Below are positions 23,606 through 34,544 of a DNA stretch of 64,000 bases, piece by piece. Below the pieces are notes generated by a model. The model did not search any database, had not been told where the DNA came from, and was given only the letters and a program-made list of their open reading frames with translations. Position 1 is the first letter of the stretch, and every line of letters starts with the position of its first letter. The position numbers and the translations under genes were made by a program. Origin of the DNA: Torymus aiolomorphi (Eukaryota > Arthropoda > Insecta > Hymenoptera > Torymidae); NCBI GenBank assembly GCA_036365515.1, contig CM070874.1, positions 62,329,583-62,393,582 of the forward strand, written 5' to 3'.

Positions 23606-25810
23606 TCACTGATCTTGACCCAACGGTCTTACGGTGAGTTCAGTTATCTGCACATGATGTGGCGCAGCGATAACGTGAACTACACAGTTAGCGACATCTT
23701 CTGCATTTAGAGCTGGAAATTTTTTGACGAAATTGGCATCTATGCGAGCCACATCAAATATTTCAGTTTTCACTATTCCAGGGCTGATGCTCTGAAAATA
23801 GAAGTAATCCAATAAGTTTATCGATTAAAAGTTATAATTTTTATGCACAATTTTAAAGAGTAATGTTAATACTGTTTTCAGTAACGATTACAATAATTGG
23901 ATAAAAAAACTCACTGAAATTCTGATTCGAGTATCCTTCAACTCTTTAAACAACGATTCACTCATAGCAGTTACTGCATGTTTAGTTGCTGGATATACAT
24001 TCAAATTTATATCTCCGAAAACGGGAACTTTATGACCAGCGACACTAGAAAGTATTCAAATATTATACTATTAATGTTTATAAATCTAAAAGTACGTTTA
24101 GTGTAGAGTAAAATAAGATTGTTAGCGCTTGTTTAATATACAGAAATTTGAAAACATCAAAGGAAAGATGTACAACGAATGAATCTTTCATTTTAATAGT
24201 ATCGATTGGAAGTTTGACCAATTTCAGGGTACGTGAAAAGATACTAATAATGTATAATTTATTGATACATACGGTTTATTTATAGTAAGACTTAGAACCA
24301 AATTTCTTTTCAAGTACCTGTTGATATTTACAATATGAGTATCATGGCCATCTCTCTTCATCAACTTCAAAGCTCGTCTGGTGCAGTACAGCAGACTCAT
24401 AATGTTGACGTTTATGGTAAGTTGAATGTCTTCAGTCGTTAGGTCTACAAGAGTATATGTATAATTTAATTGCGTCCATACAATCTACGAGAAGTTCTAT
24501 CAAACATTTTATACCTGCAATAGGACCCACTCTTAAAGTGCCCGCGTTGTTTACAAGAACATGAACCGTCTTAAAGTTCTTCTCAATCCAATGAAAACTT
24601 TGGACGACGTCGTTTTCATTTGTTACGTCGCAGGCTTTCGCGTAAAACTTTCCCGGACCCTTTGCTGAGTACATTTCAGTCTACAAAGAAACACAAAATT
24701 CAATTACTTGTTCGTTGAAAAAAAATGTAAGTAGTAGCGTGTAAAGTCATTTTTGACCGCTTCTCTGGAGATAATAGTTTTATGTTTTCACCAACGCTTA
24801 TGGTTTCTGAGGATATATTGATGGGGCCTAATAAAAAAGACGTATCTCGCACAGGCCGATTATAAACGGTGTAACTCCTTAACATTTCCTATCTAGTCTT
24901 GCGCAAGATACGTCTTTTTTATTAGAACCCATCGGACTATGTATATCTGCGTACGTATGTATGTCATCAAGTAACCCGATTCTCTCAATGAATTTTGATC
25001 AGATATGATCGAAAATGATACTAGACCTTCGTCTTATTATACGTATGTGATGTATCGATTTGAAGGAAGATCCGTTTAAAAACATAGAAATGCGAGCACA
25101 AATAAAATTTTGAGAACGTTGATTTTTAAGCGTAATGTATCAAAAATTAATTTAGTATAAATATAACACATGCTTCTGCTAGAACTAATTAAAACACATC
25201 TTTTTTATATTAAACATTTTTTTGTACAATCAATTCCTGATGAGCTAGAATCACAAACATGATTTTTAACGCGGAAATGTACCTAAAATGGTCGATTTTC
25301 GCTTATAATTCAACAAAAATATTGAATAAGAAAGTAATTTTTCGAAGCATGGTGTTATAAAATAATGTATTTAACAGTTAAGATGTAACAGTTTTTGCAA
25401 TGGCGAAGATACGAGACTCTGTTGGATAGTATAGCGGTCGTTGGGAGCGCGGCCCCCCTAGTTAAGAAGAAAATCTAATCATAAAATAAGAAAACAAAGA
25501 AATGATCTTTTTATTTACCAAATACTTTTTCTGGTATTGAGAATTTATAATTTTCCAGTATTATTTATGAGTAAAATAATATTTTTATATTTTTTTTTTT
25601 CATTTAGTTAGTCGAATACAGACGTTTCAACAAAAATATTTTTATGGAAAAATAGGTATTATACACATTATCTTTTACCTGCATTTTTTCTAATCTTCGA
25701 GACAGTCCGATGACGATCATTCCATTTTGAACTAAAGCTTTCGCTGTTGCTAAACCTATGCCAGCAGATGCTCCAGTAATAACAACTACTTTTCCTGCCC
25801 ATCGATCCAT
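23606..25810 (-). CDS. Short-chain dehydrogenase/reductase (DHRS11/farnesol dehydrogenase-like), paralog 1
   Basis: Five exons: 25810-25679, 24680-24515, 24444-24318, 24044-23915 and 23791-23606. All introns are GT-AG, the phases agree, and the product is 246 residues, the usual length for classical SDRs. The Rossmann start has TGASAGIG, then a cofactor loop GLSRR (Arg-Arg suggests NADPH), CDVT, LVNNAG, the tetrad Asn in INVN, Ser in INSVAG (codon split between exons 3 and 4), YPATK with Tyr and Lys, and the SPG turn. The family reduces or oxidises alcohols, steroids or juvenile-hormone precursors such as farnesol. The substrate cannot be read from sequence. There is no signal peptide or membrane segment, so it is probably cytosolic. 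Intron 1 (998 bp) is 0.7 kb longer than in the paralog because of an insertion. An AATAAA lies about 140 bases past the stop. Confidence 0.93.
24757..25465. repeat. ~0.7-kb insertion in intron 1 of SDR paralog 1
   Basis: The flanks AGTAGTAGCGTGTAAAG and AAGAAGAAAATCTAATC are nearly continuous in the paralog's intron at about 49840-49870, so this stretch is extra here. It contains an inverted pair, CTAATAAAAAAGACGTATCT and AGATACGTCTTTTTTATTAG (24827-24927). No coding potential or clear terminal repeats were seen. Confidence 0.6.
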
Positions 25811-26055
25811 TGTGCTATTTTAAATTTCAATCACTTTTGAATCAAAGAAAGTCTCACAAAATTTATATTTAATGGGAAATATTTTTTAGAATTTTTTATG
25901 ATATTTTTTCACAATAGTATTTTATTTTATTACTAGATCAAACTAACGCCAGTGAATAACGTGATGTTACCGCTGAGAATGCTCAAAGCAAATTAGTAGT
26001 TCAGATTGAGATTTCGTTTCCATTTGCATCGGTTATCGAACAAAATATGCTTGGC

Positions 26056-26329
26056 CTAATGGATTGTGTAAAAAATATTGTTATGACATAAATTTAATTT
26101 ATACAATACATATATTCGGCTACATAAATGAAAAACAATAAGAAACTTATGATTATGAATCTATCGTTTATTGATATTCAAGTCGCATAAAACGAATTAT
26201 TTATTGCCTTGTTTTTTCACCCGTAGTTGAGCGCAAATATAAAAAATATTGGTATGATATTGATTTAATTTATACTCTACACGTACATACACATAAATAA
26301 AAGAGAGTCAGAAACTTATTATTAAACAT
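26056..26329. repeat. Two diverged copies of a ~65-bp AT-rich phrase
   Basis: TTTAATTTATACAATACATA at 26093 and TTTAATTTATACTCTACACG at 26266 begin similar stretches, both reaching GAAACTTAT. This local flank stops matching exactly where the Gypsy LTR begins (about 26330), which supports that boundary. There is no gene here. Confidence 0.6.
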
Positions 26330-26971
26330 TGTAACGGGATGGCTAGTGGGGGAAAATCCCAACAAGCCACAGGCCACCGATGCCCTAGAACACGGTGCCG
26401 CGGGTGTCAGACTAAAATGACTTGCTCGGGGATCTGCTCCTGGAATCCCGAAAACAACGCGAAGATCGCACACGAACTTTGCTTTCCAACTAATTGGATC
26501 GCTAAGTGAAAAGCGCGCGCTCGAAGAGTAAAGCGCGCGGCCGCTATACTCAGATATGAAAACGACCGGCGGAGTCGTTTTCCCGCGAAGGCGGCGGTAT
26601 CCGGGAGAAGGACAGGTTGTAATGAACAACGCGACGAGTAACTAGATATCACAGTATATTAAAATCACTAATAACTACAAGCACAACGCACGTGCTGATT
26701 AGAACAAATGAGTTAGTTCGCGCGCGACCGTTAAGATTCAAACGCGCGAACGATACGGCGCGCGGCGAAGCTGCTATTCTCGCGCGCGGTGTTAAAGTAC
26801 GGTGGGCTGACACACACCCGCGCGTACACGGCACAGAAAGCTTACACGGGGCGATTTCCGTGCGAGCCTTTACAATAAACCCGCGAGAGGAGAGTAGAAA
26901 ACTTACGTTAGGAAGGAGCAGCCGGTGCACTCGACTCTCTCTCGCTCCCTGTCGCTCGCACCGCAGTTGCG

Positions 26972-27031
<60 letters not shown>

Positions 27032-27185
27032 CTCGCTGTATTGGGTCGGCAGGCGGGCTGGCTGCCGGCTCCTCGTTCGCTGTCTGTCTGCTCGTGGCAC
27101 ACGCAACGCGGTATCGCTCTCTCGCTCTCTTTCTTTCGCTCGCTCGCTAGTCGGCGCCTCCACTCTACACTCGCGGGGTCTAACA
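26330..27185 (-). repeat. Probable 3' LTR of the Gypsy element (856 bp)
   Basis: On the minus strand it begins TGTTAGACCCCGCGAG and ends CCATCCCGTTACA. The ends TGTTA/TAACA are short inverted repeats, and TG...CA termini are the retroviral-type rule. It contains a (GA)n run (26971-27029) and CpG-rich DNA. No clean polypurine tract sits just before it, and no second LTR is available for comparison, so the upstream limit is less certain than the downstream one. Confidence 0.65.
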
Positions 27186-27653
27186 AAAAACGATATGACG
27201 GCGCGGACAAGTTAACTCACGAGAGACACGGAGGAGATGTTTCACGCGCGATGGCAGACACGAAGATGGCTCCTCTTTCTCGCGGGAAAAAGTTAGCAGC
27301 TTCGCGACGGATGACGGGCATTTTACGCGTCGCGAGACCGATTCGCTACGCGCGGCGCGCCTCGATTCCCGGCTTTCCTGCTGCTCCTTCGGGGGACGAG
27401 GTCGCCGAAGCGGACTGGGACCGGCCTCTGCGTAGGCCGGCTCCGAAGGTCCCTTTCCTGGCTTCGGCGCCTCTATCTCCTCGATCATGACAGTGGAGTG
27501 CTCTTCCACTGGCTGGGGTGCCAGTGTCACAGCGTCGATGCCCTCCACGACCTGCTCCAAAAAATCGATGACGGCGGGGTCAGGGTTGCACTGGATTAAT
27601 CCAGCGATCACCTTCTTCGCCGTCTCCGCTACCTCGGGACTCAGGCCTTGCAT
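27180..27653 (-). CDS. Small ORF between pol and 3' LTR of the Gypsy element
   Basis: A 157-residue frame starts MQGLSPEVAETAKKVIAG, is acidic and proline-rich in the middle and arginine-rich near its end. It stops inside the first bases of the proposed LTR. It has no signal peptide, membrane segment or Cys pattern, so it is not env-like. I do not recognise it. It may be a real accessory ORF of this element group or a chance open frame in GC-rich sequence. Confidence 0.35.
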   Translation of the reverse strand: MQGLSPEVAETAKKVIAGLIQCNPDPAVIDFLEQVVEGIDAVTLAPQPVEEHSTVMIEEIEAPKPGKGPSEPAYAEAGPSPLRRPRPPKEQQESRESRRAARSESVSRRVKCPSSVAKLLTFSREKEEPSSCLPSRVKHLLRVSRELTCPRRHIVFC

Positions 27654-27752
27654 GTCCTGAAACAGGTAAATCGATCCCGGGGAGGGATGAGATTGAGGAC
27701 TGGAATATTAGGATGAACACAGGTTAGTACGTACGACACAAGTTGGACGGCA

Positions 27753-30700
27753 CTATTGTTGCTTTTTAGACGCTCGGGTTCTACGAGGACTAATTAGTCC
27801 GGCATCAGCAGGTACGGGCTTCTTCTTCGAACCCTTTGGCCTCCCTGGGCCTCGCTTGGGTTCTGTTGGACCGGCCACACGCATAGGCCGGCCATCGCTC
27901 GCACGCTTTCCTGGCCTAACTAATAGCGCGGTCTTACGAGGTAGACCTCGCTTCTTAGCCCTCGCCCGAGGCTACACACTCTCCTGACTAACTTTGTTGC
28001 TCGCTCGCGTACTATGCTTGGCTGCAGAGTCCCTCGGTGGTAGCGATGGGACTATTTCTGGACTACTTTTGTCCAGGTAGTCTTGAGGCTCTTCTGCGGA
28101 GACGTATTTCTTGAGTTGCTGCGCATGGACGAGACGTATCGTTCGACCATCCTCACCTTGGATCTCGTAGGTGTTGTCGCCTAGAATATTCACAATCGTG
28201 TATGGCCCCGCGTACTTCGGGGCTAATTTGGCAGAAATCCCCTCAGCTGCTGAGGATAGTACCTTATTCTCTCTTCGTACACAATCGCCTAGACAGAATT
28301 CTGGAGGTCGACGATGAGCGTCATAATATTTGGCTTGTCTCGTCTGCTCCGCTTGCGCGTCGGCCGCCGCCCGAACGTGCAATTCGCGAAGCTTGTCCAT
28401 GCGCGCCACCCAATTATTTATCGCCTCTTGCTGCCCTTGCTCTTCGGCTAACCTGTCTTCCTCCCGCCTTAGTGTCTTCGGTGGGTCAGGCTGTCGGCCG
28501 TAAATGAGCATGGCAGGACTTATCTTGGTAGAGCTGTGTTCTGCCGTATTATACGCGAACGCCAGCTCGTTCAGATGCTCATCCCAGGACCGGTGATTCT
28601 CCTCAGCGTAAGACATGATCATGGTCTTCACCGTTCGGTTCACACGGTCGACGGGATTGGCTTGAGGGTGGTATGGTGGTGTAAACATGTGATGCACGTT
28701 TCTCTCCTTTAAGAATGCCTCTAAGGGTGCATTCTTAAATTCAGTCCCATTATCGGAGAGAAACACCTCGGGGACTCCGAACCGCAGACATACTCGTTCG
28801 TTGAGCCCTTTTATTACCGATTTGCCATCTGCCCTTTTTATCGGAATTACTTCGATCCAGCGTGTGAACAGGTCCTGGAAGATGAGAATGTATTCGTGGC
28901 CGTGCTTGGTTTTAGGGAGTGGTCCCATAATGTCGCTGGCCACGATTTGCCATGGACGCTGTGTTATACGACGTCCCATGAATCCTGCTGGAGCGCGCTG
29001 TTCGACTTTGCACTGCTGGCAAATTTGGCACTGGTTCACGTATCTGGCCACATCTCGAGACATGTGTGGCCAATAATACTTCCGCCTTACTCTCTCTAGA
29101 GTTTTCTCGCGGCCCAAGTGCCCAGCAGTTGGAAAGTCATGGCATTCTCTCAGTACTTCGCGTCGCTTTTCGTGAGGGACTGCTAACTTCCATGCATCGT
29201 CGTCGCCGAGAGATTCGTCTATGACTTCATTAGGGTTGTACTTGTACAGTCTCCCCCCCGCCAGCTTGAACGTGGGGAAGTCTCGCGGCTGCTGTTGAAC
29301 CTCTTTCACGATCTTGAGGTACCAGTGGTCGTTTGTATCGCGCTCGAGCTCTAACGCGGCGACCGCTGGCTCTTCTTCCTCGAACATCCGTGAAAGGACA
29401 TCTGGGACATTGTTCAACGAGCCCTTTCGATGTTCGACCGTGAAACTGTGGTTCTGCAGCTCCAAAGCCTACCTAGCTAACCTGCCGGTCGGGTTTTGGA
29501 GATCACAGAGCCACTTCAAGCTGCTATGGTCCGTGATAACCTTGAAGTCGTAGGTCTCTATATACGGACGGAACTTTTTAATTGCCCAGAGAATTGCTAG
29601 ACATTCTCGTTCCGTCACGCTATAATTCCTCTCGGCTGCGCTCAGAGTTCGACTCGCGAACTCTAGGACTCTTTCATCGCCGTCAATTATTTGGTATAGC
29701 ACCGCTCCCAGACCTGTATCGCTTGCGTCAGTTTGCACCACGAACTGCGCGTTAGATACCGGTCTGTGTAGAATCGGTGCAGAAGCTACTAGCGCTTTTA
29801 GCTTTTGGAAAGCCTCTGCTTGTGCCGTTGACCACTCATATTTCCGATCCTTTTTCGTTAATTCGGTCAGTGGTTCAGCAATTGTGGCGAAGTTCGATAA
29901 AAACTTTCTATACCACGAGGCCATTCCTAAGAAGCGTCTCAGCTGACGGAGGTTTTTCGGTACCGGATACTGGCTTAAAACCATCTCTATTTACTATGAC
30001 CCCGAGATATTGGACCTCATCGCGACAGAAGACGCTCTTCTCGCGATTTATTGTGAGGCCCACGTCCTGTATCCTGTCCAGAACTCTTTTTAGAACCTCT
30101 TTATGCTCCTCGAATGTCTCTGTGACTATTATTATATCGTCGAGATACGAGTAAGCAAAAGGTTCGAGTTCGGGGCCGATGACTTTGTCAATCAGCCTCT
30201 GGAAGGACGCTCCGGCATACGAAAGACCGTAGGGCATTCTCGTAAATTGGAAAAGCCCTTTGCCTGGCACGGTGAAGGCCGTACACGGAGAGACTTTTGG
30301 TGCAAATCATGCTTTAGCCGTAGTGCGACGGCAGCGCTGTGAGTTTGGGGCAGCAGCTATTCCAAATAGGCGTAATTGCTGTTCCAAGCGGCTGCGTCGT
30401 CTGCTCCTTGGTCGAGCCGTTGGGTGTTTTTGGTGTAGCAGTTGTTCCAAACTGAAAGTACAAACGAGAGAGCGCGCTTGGCGCAACGGTCGCACTACGG
30501 AGTGCAGCAGTTGTACCAAAAGTTTCTCCGTGTAGTCTGTTTGGACTCCGGACTAAGTGGTATCTGGTGGTACGCACTGCTTAAATCCAACGTGGAGATG
30601 TATCGCGCTTTCTGCAGTTTGCGCAAGATGCTTTCCATGTATGGTAACGGGTACGCGTCTGGCCTTGACGCTGCGTTCACTTTTCTGAAGTCCACGCAGA

Positions 30701-31530
30701 AGCGGAACATCCCGTTTGACTTGCGTATCATTACCACTGAACTTGACCAACCACTTGTCGAGGGTTCTATTATTCCCGCGACTAGCATTTCCTCCACCTG
30801 TTTGTGCATCTCTTCCTCGAGTTTCTGAGATACAGGGTATTACTTCTGTTTAATGGGTCTTGTAGATCCGACGTCTATTGCATGCTCGATACACGAAGTA
30901 CACCCTAGTGGTGCCAGGCTGCTACCGATCAGCTGAGCTACTAAAGCTTCTACCTCTTTGCGCTGTTCTTCTGTTGGGCCCGCCAACCCTATAGCTGATA
31001 CGGACACGGTGTTGTTTGCGGTTATGGCTGCTACTTCTAACTTTACGCTTGCATCGTCATCCTTGAGATGCAGCGTGTTATCTGTGGGGTCTAAGACAGC
31101 GCTAAACTTCTTAATGAAGTTTACCCCCAAGTAGCACTCCGTATCTAGATCTGGCATTATTGCGACGCGCACTTCTTTGCACACGCCAGCCACGACCATG
31201 GGCAGATACACATAGCCAACCACTGCTATGCTTTGCCCGTTTGCCACCCGTGCCGTTAGGTCGCTAGCTGGGATTAACTCTTTTTCACAGGCCGTAGCGA
31301 GCTGTAGGCCTATAGAATTCATCCCAGTCCAGGAAGCTCCTGTATCGAAGAGTGCTCGTAGCCTGTAACCGGCTACACCTACTTGAAGCCACCATCGCGA
31401 GCAAGTTTCTTGGTTGACTTCATTCGGTTGAATCACGGGCACTTCTTCGCTCTCCACTCCAGACGACTGGACCGAGTTACCCTCGGTCTCTGGTGAGAGA
31501 GCTGGGGGCGGGTATGTGGTCGTGTTTACC
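27753..31530 (-). pseudogene. Gypsy pol: protease, RT, RNase H, integrase (broken)
   Basis: The pol frame can be followed from the end of gag. Protease has LFDTGAS (about 31350). A TAA at 30840 separates it from RT, which starts EEMHKQVEEML and has a DLSSAYHQIPL palm strand. RT is then interrupted by a TIR insert (30284-30532) and resumes at FTRMPYGLSYAGASF with YLDD as the catalytic box. The frame breaks near 29983, where a short deletion is likely. RNase H shows TDASDTGLGAVL, TERECLA and ITDHSSL. A TAG follows at 29466. Integrase has the H-H-C-C zinc region (HDFPTAGHLG, CQICQQC) and SDNGTEF, but the third catalytic position reads VDRVNRT, where Glu is usual. After a TAG at 27972 the frame continues about 70 residues with an AT-hook-like GPGRPKGSKK. 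Confidence 0.93.
30284..30532. mobile_element. 249-bp TIR element (TA duplication) inserted in Gypsy RT
   Basis: The ends CACGGAGAGACTTTTGG and CCAAAAGTTTCTCCGTG are inverted repeats with one mismatch and are flanked by TA on both sides (30282-30283, 30533-30534). Taking out the insert and one TA makes the two halves of the RT reading frame continuous, which confirms the ends. Inside, the phrase GCAGTTGTTCCAAA occurs about four times in varied form. It has no coding capacity. Confidence 0.93.
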
Positions 31531-31540
31531 TGCCCCCCTG
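31526..31540 (-). promoter_or_regulatory. Candidate -1 frameshift site at gag-pol overlap
   Basis: Gag ends CAG GGG GGC AGG TAA on the minus strand. The pol frame, one base back, is open across the same bases. The G6 run (31533-31538) is a plausible slippage site of the X XXY YYZ kind. No downstream pseudoknot was worked out. Confidence 0.4.
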
Positions 31541-32811
31541 GCCGTTTCCCTGTTGGTTTCCGGCAGCATTGGGCTTGTTGCCTCCCTTTTGCTCATATCC
31601 GGGTTCCCTTCGGTACTCTTGCCTTTGTGGAGGTCCGTTATTTCTTGGACTTTGCGGCCTAGCCTGGTGGGTCGAGCTACTACCCCCACTAGGCTGGTTT
31701 ATAATTTGCCCGCCCTCCCGCCGCCTATTTTCCTAGTTACCCTTCTTCTTAGGTTTTCTGGTTGGCGGCGGGCTAGGCTTTTGCCCCTTGTTCTCGTCGG
31801 TGCCTTTCTTTGTCAAGGCCGATAAGCATTCGGCCATGACCCGACGGAACATAGCCTCGAGGCTCTCTCGAGGCTCGTGCTGTTGGTGCCCCATCGCCGC
31901 CACGCTTGGACTCTGCTTTTTCCGCTGATCCATGGACGGCTCAGTTGGCACGTAGGCAAATTCTGGCATGTACGTACGCTCGGGCGGTGGTGGCGAGTGA
32001 TACACCTTATCTGCTGCGAGCGCTAATTCGGCTTCCCGGGCCAGGTCCAGGAGCCTTCGATAATCCGTAATTTGATTTCGCATTACCATCTTTTGCAGTT
32101 CTGGCCGCATGTTCCGGTGCAACATGTCTAACTGTTGAGCGATGCTAGGCACCGGAACCAACTTTAAGATCATGGCTTGTAGATTTACCACGTAATCACG
32201 CGTAAGTTCGTTTCTGCCTTGAGTCCTCGCGTTTATTTCCGCCATGACGCGCTGCTGATGTCCCCTGTCCCCGCCATACATGTGCGTTATGGCCTCTATG
32301 AAATCTGGCCACGATCGCCATGTGTGGCGGTTACTCCGGTACCAAGTGGCTGCTACCCCAGTTAGGAGCTCTGACAAGGACGAAAGCACCTCGTCGTGTG
32401 TCAGATTAGCTAGAGTTCTGCATTCCTCTATTCTTGTTAGGAATAACTCGACGCTCTGCTCCTTTGAGGACCCTGAGAACCTGATGTGCCATTTTCGGAC
32501 TATCTGGCCCACATGATGGTTTGTCTGCTGAGGCAAATACCTATACCTCTCAGACGGGTCCTGGGTCGCACCATTCCTAGTCTGGCGCTGGGAAGAATTT
32601 CTGGTATTATTCCTCCCAGCCTCTGTTGGGGACTGGAGACTTGGGCTGCTGCTGTTAAACTCCGCATACATGAACGTGTCTTGGAAGTTCACATGCGGTG
32701 ATCCTCGTCTACGGCCCGTGCTTGGGAGTTGGACTCCGTCCAATTGCGTACTTGAGGTTGGATGTCGAGCTCCTTGAAGTATTCGTACATTCTCTTTAAG
32801 CTCTTCAACCT
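31526..32811 (-). pseudogene. Gypsy gag, 5'-truncated, with one internal stop
   Basis: The frame is open from the junction at 32811. It has a polar, Ser/Arg-rich start, then the capsid-like region RFSGSSKEQSVELFLTRIEE and ATWYRSNRHTWRSWPDF typical of the retrotransposon gag family. This is followed by a DYRRLLDLAREAE helix and a Lys/Pro-rich tail. A TAG at 31733 interrupts it, and the frame then runs on for about 68 residues rich in Gly, Gln and Arg to a TAA at 31526. No CCHC zinc knuckle is seen; the Arg/Gly-rich tail may replace it for RNA binding, but that is inference. Confidence 0.85.
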
Positions 32812-34319
32812 CATAAACGAATTCTTTTACCCTAAGAACTCTTCTAATAAATAATATATAAACTCTACATCTCCACGAAATGTCAAAGAAACTAAAACAA
32901 TTTTAATGTAGTTATATTGTGCGACAATAAGGGAAGTCATTTTCGAAAATACTAAAATTTTAAATATCAGACATCTAAAAAAATAACCATATAATCTGAA
33001 AGAAATTTTACACAGGTATTGCCTATATCGCATACAAAATAGTCTATAAATTTCAGAATGATACATGAAGTCGTCATTGAGAAATTACGATTTTGAAAAA
33101 AACGGTAAAAAAATTTCAACCTTAAATATCTTTAAAAACCATGAGACAATTCTTTTACCTAAAGGACTTATACGATAATATATAAACTCTACATCTCCAC
33201 AAAATTTCAACGTGATTAAACCAATTTTTGTTTTCTCTAGTTATTATGCGACAAAGATAATGACTTTGTAAAATACAAAAATTTTCAAAATCAAATATCT
33301 CAAAAAGTAATCATACGATCTAGATAAAAACTCGCACACATATTATCTTATATCACATACAAAATTGTCTATAAAGGGCCCCGCACACAATGTATGGAAA
33401 ATAATCATTCGGTCAAATTGGATCAAACTTGGGGAAAAGATAGATCTTGAGGTCCTGAACAAAAGTTCTCATGGGCAAAACCCCCCAAAATTTGACCGAA
33501 TGATTTTTTCCCATACATTGTGTGCGGGGTCCTTTGGAGCTGATACATGGAGCCGTTCTCAAGAAGTTACGATTTGAAAAAGAGGTCGAAAAATTTTTAA
33601 CCTCAAATATTTCTGAAATTTCTGGACTAATCATTTTGCCCAAAGAACTTGACCGAGAGGTATCCAAAATCTACCTTTACAAGAAATTTCGAAGCGATTA
33701 AGTCAATTTTACTCCCGTAATCGTTGGACTTACAAAACTCATTTTTTTTATATTTCAATTTTTTTTCTTAAAAACTAGTCGACAAAATGGATTCAAATTT
33801 TTACAGATATAGCTATTTATATTCTGCATTATCATGATTTTTTTCAAAAAAATTGTCCGTTTAGATATTGATAGTTTAGAAGTTATAAGCTTTAAAAAAA
33901 AAAACAAAACACGTTTTTGTTAATAACAAAAGAACCGTGAGAGCTAGAAAAATTTTTGTTTTTAGAAAATATAGGTATTTTAATGCCCTTTCGAATGCTA
34001 TCCATTCGATTCAAATATCTCGATCTTATCGTTAAAGAAAAACAAAAATCAATTTTGAGAAAATCGAAAATTCGAAATAAATCAAAAACGCATAGGCGAA
34101 TCAAAAAACGAATTTTTGACCCGCCATCACACAAGAAAAAAAGCAAAAAAAATGAGACCTATCCGGTTAAAATCGATCGGGTAGAAGCTAAGATCCAGGC
34201 GTGCGCACGCACGCACGCACGCACACGCACACACACACTAACACCTCGAAAAACAATTATAACATGTTTTTACAACAACTCAAAAAATTACTATCGCAAA
34301 GCTTCCTCTAGGAGGAAGC
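32812..34319 (+). mobile_element. Hairpin-ended element, copy 3, cut by the Gypsy element
   Basis: The right end is the hairpin GCTTCCTC-tag-GAGGAAGC (34301-34319). The body matches the other copies in inverse order, with phrases such as GAGACAATTCTTTTACC, TATAAACTCTACATCTCC and GATCGATTTTAACC (read inverted). A short CA/CG microsatellite is at 34201-34241. The left part is lost at the Gypsy junction (about 32811), where CATAAACGAATTCTTTTACC follows directly. A 157-bp foldback is nested at 33376-33532. Confidence 0.75.
33376..33532. mobile_element. 157-bp foldback element nested in hairpin-ended element
   Basis: The arms GGGCCCCGCACACAATGTATGG and TACATTGTGTGCGGGGTCC continue inward to CATTCGGTCAAATT on the left and AATTTGACCGAATG on the right. 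The uninterrupted site is visible in the other copies as CTATAAATTTGGAGCTGAT (read inverted near 1440). Here it reads CTATAAA, then the insert, then TTTGGAGCTGAT, so insertion was at the centre of AAATTT without an obvious duplication. Confidence 0.88.
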
Positions 34320-34406
34320 AAATACATTTATCAATTCTTTTTGAAGAAGGAACCATATAAAAGTATAAATTAATAAAAATATTAATGAATAGTAAGTAAA
34401 AAGCGC

Positions 34407-34544
34407 TGCCAATTCATTGACACGTAGCTTCCTCAAACTAATTTATCAATTCCTTTTTTTATTTTTTATAAAATAATTTTTTTCCCAAAAACAAACGAAG
34501 AAACTTTATTGAAATGTTAACCAAATATAGTTTTTAATAAGTGT
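34407..34544 (+). mobile_element. Start of a further hairpin-ended element (copy 4)
   Basis: The other type of end hairpin, TGCCAAT-tc-ATTGACA, lies at 34407-34422, followed by CACGTAGCTTCCTC, as at 8135-8158 inverted. The end points right, so this copy follows copy 3 head to tail with about 87 bp between. Its far end is not found before the segmental repeat at 35689. Confidence 0.55.

Larger units (their letters stand above)
22018..26055. repeat. SDR duplication block 1
   Basis: This block matches 42540-50445. Shared non-coding phrases include AAATACCTGTAAAAAGTTAC, TCGAGCTGCAATCC and GCTGAGTCGAGGACTCTGCG upstream of the gene's 3' end. Beyond exon 1 they include GCTATTTTAAATTTCAATCAC and CAAACTAACG. 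Part of the left portion also matches the third block at 54640. The block holds a complete SDR gene and an (AT)n tract at 23350-23427. Confidence 0.85.
26330..32811 (-). mobile_element. Ty3/Gypsy LTR retrotransposon, 5'-truncated, inactive
   Basis: On the minus strand the order is gag (from 32811), protease, reverse transcriptase, RNase H, integrase, a small extra ORF and one LTR. This pol order is that of Ty3/Gypsy (Metaviridae). The 5' LTR and start of gag are missing: at about 32811 the sequence passes directly into a hairpin-ended element. No envelope-like ORF with signal peptide or membrane segment was found. Lesions include stop codons in gag and pol, a frame break near 29983, a 249-bp TIR insertion and an Asp at the integrase catalytic Glu position. 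Confidence 0.93.

Noticed and set aside
27180..27653. Possible envelope gene of an errantivirus-like element
   Set aside because: The frame has no signal peptide, no membrane segment and no Cys pattern, so it is listed only as a small ORF.
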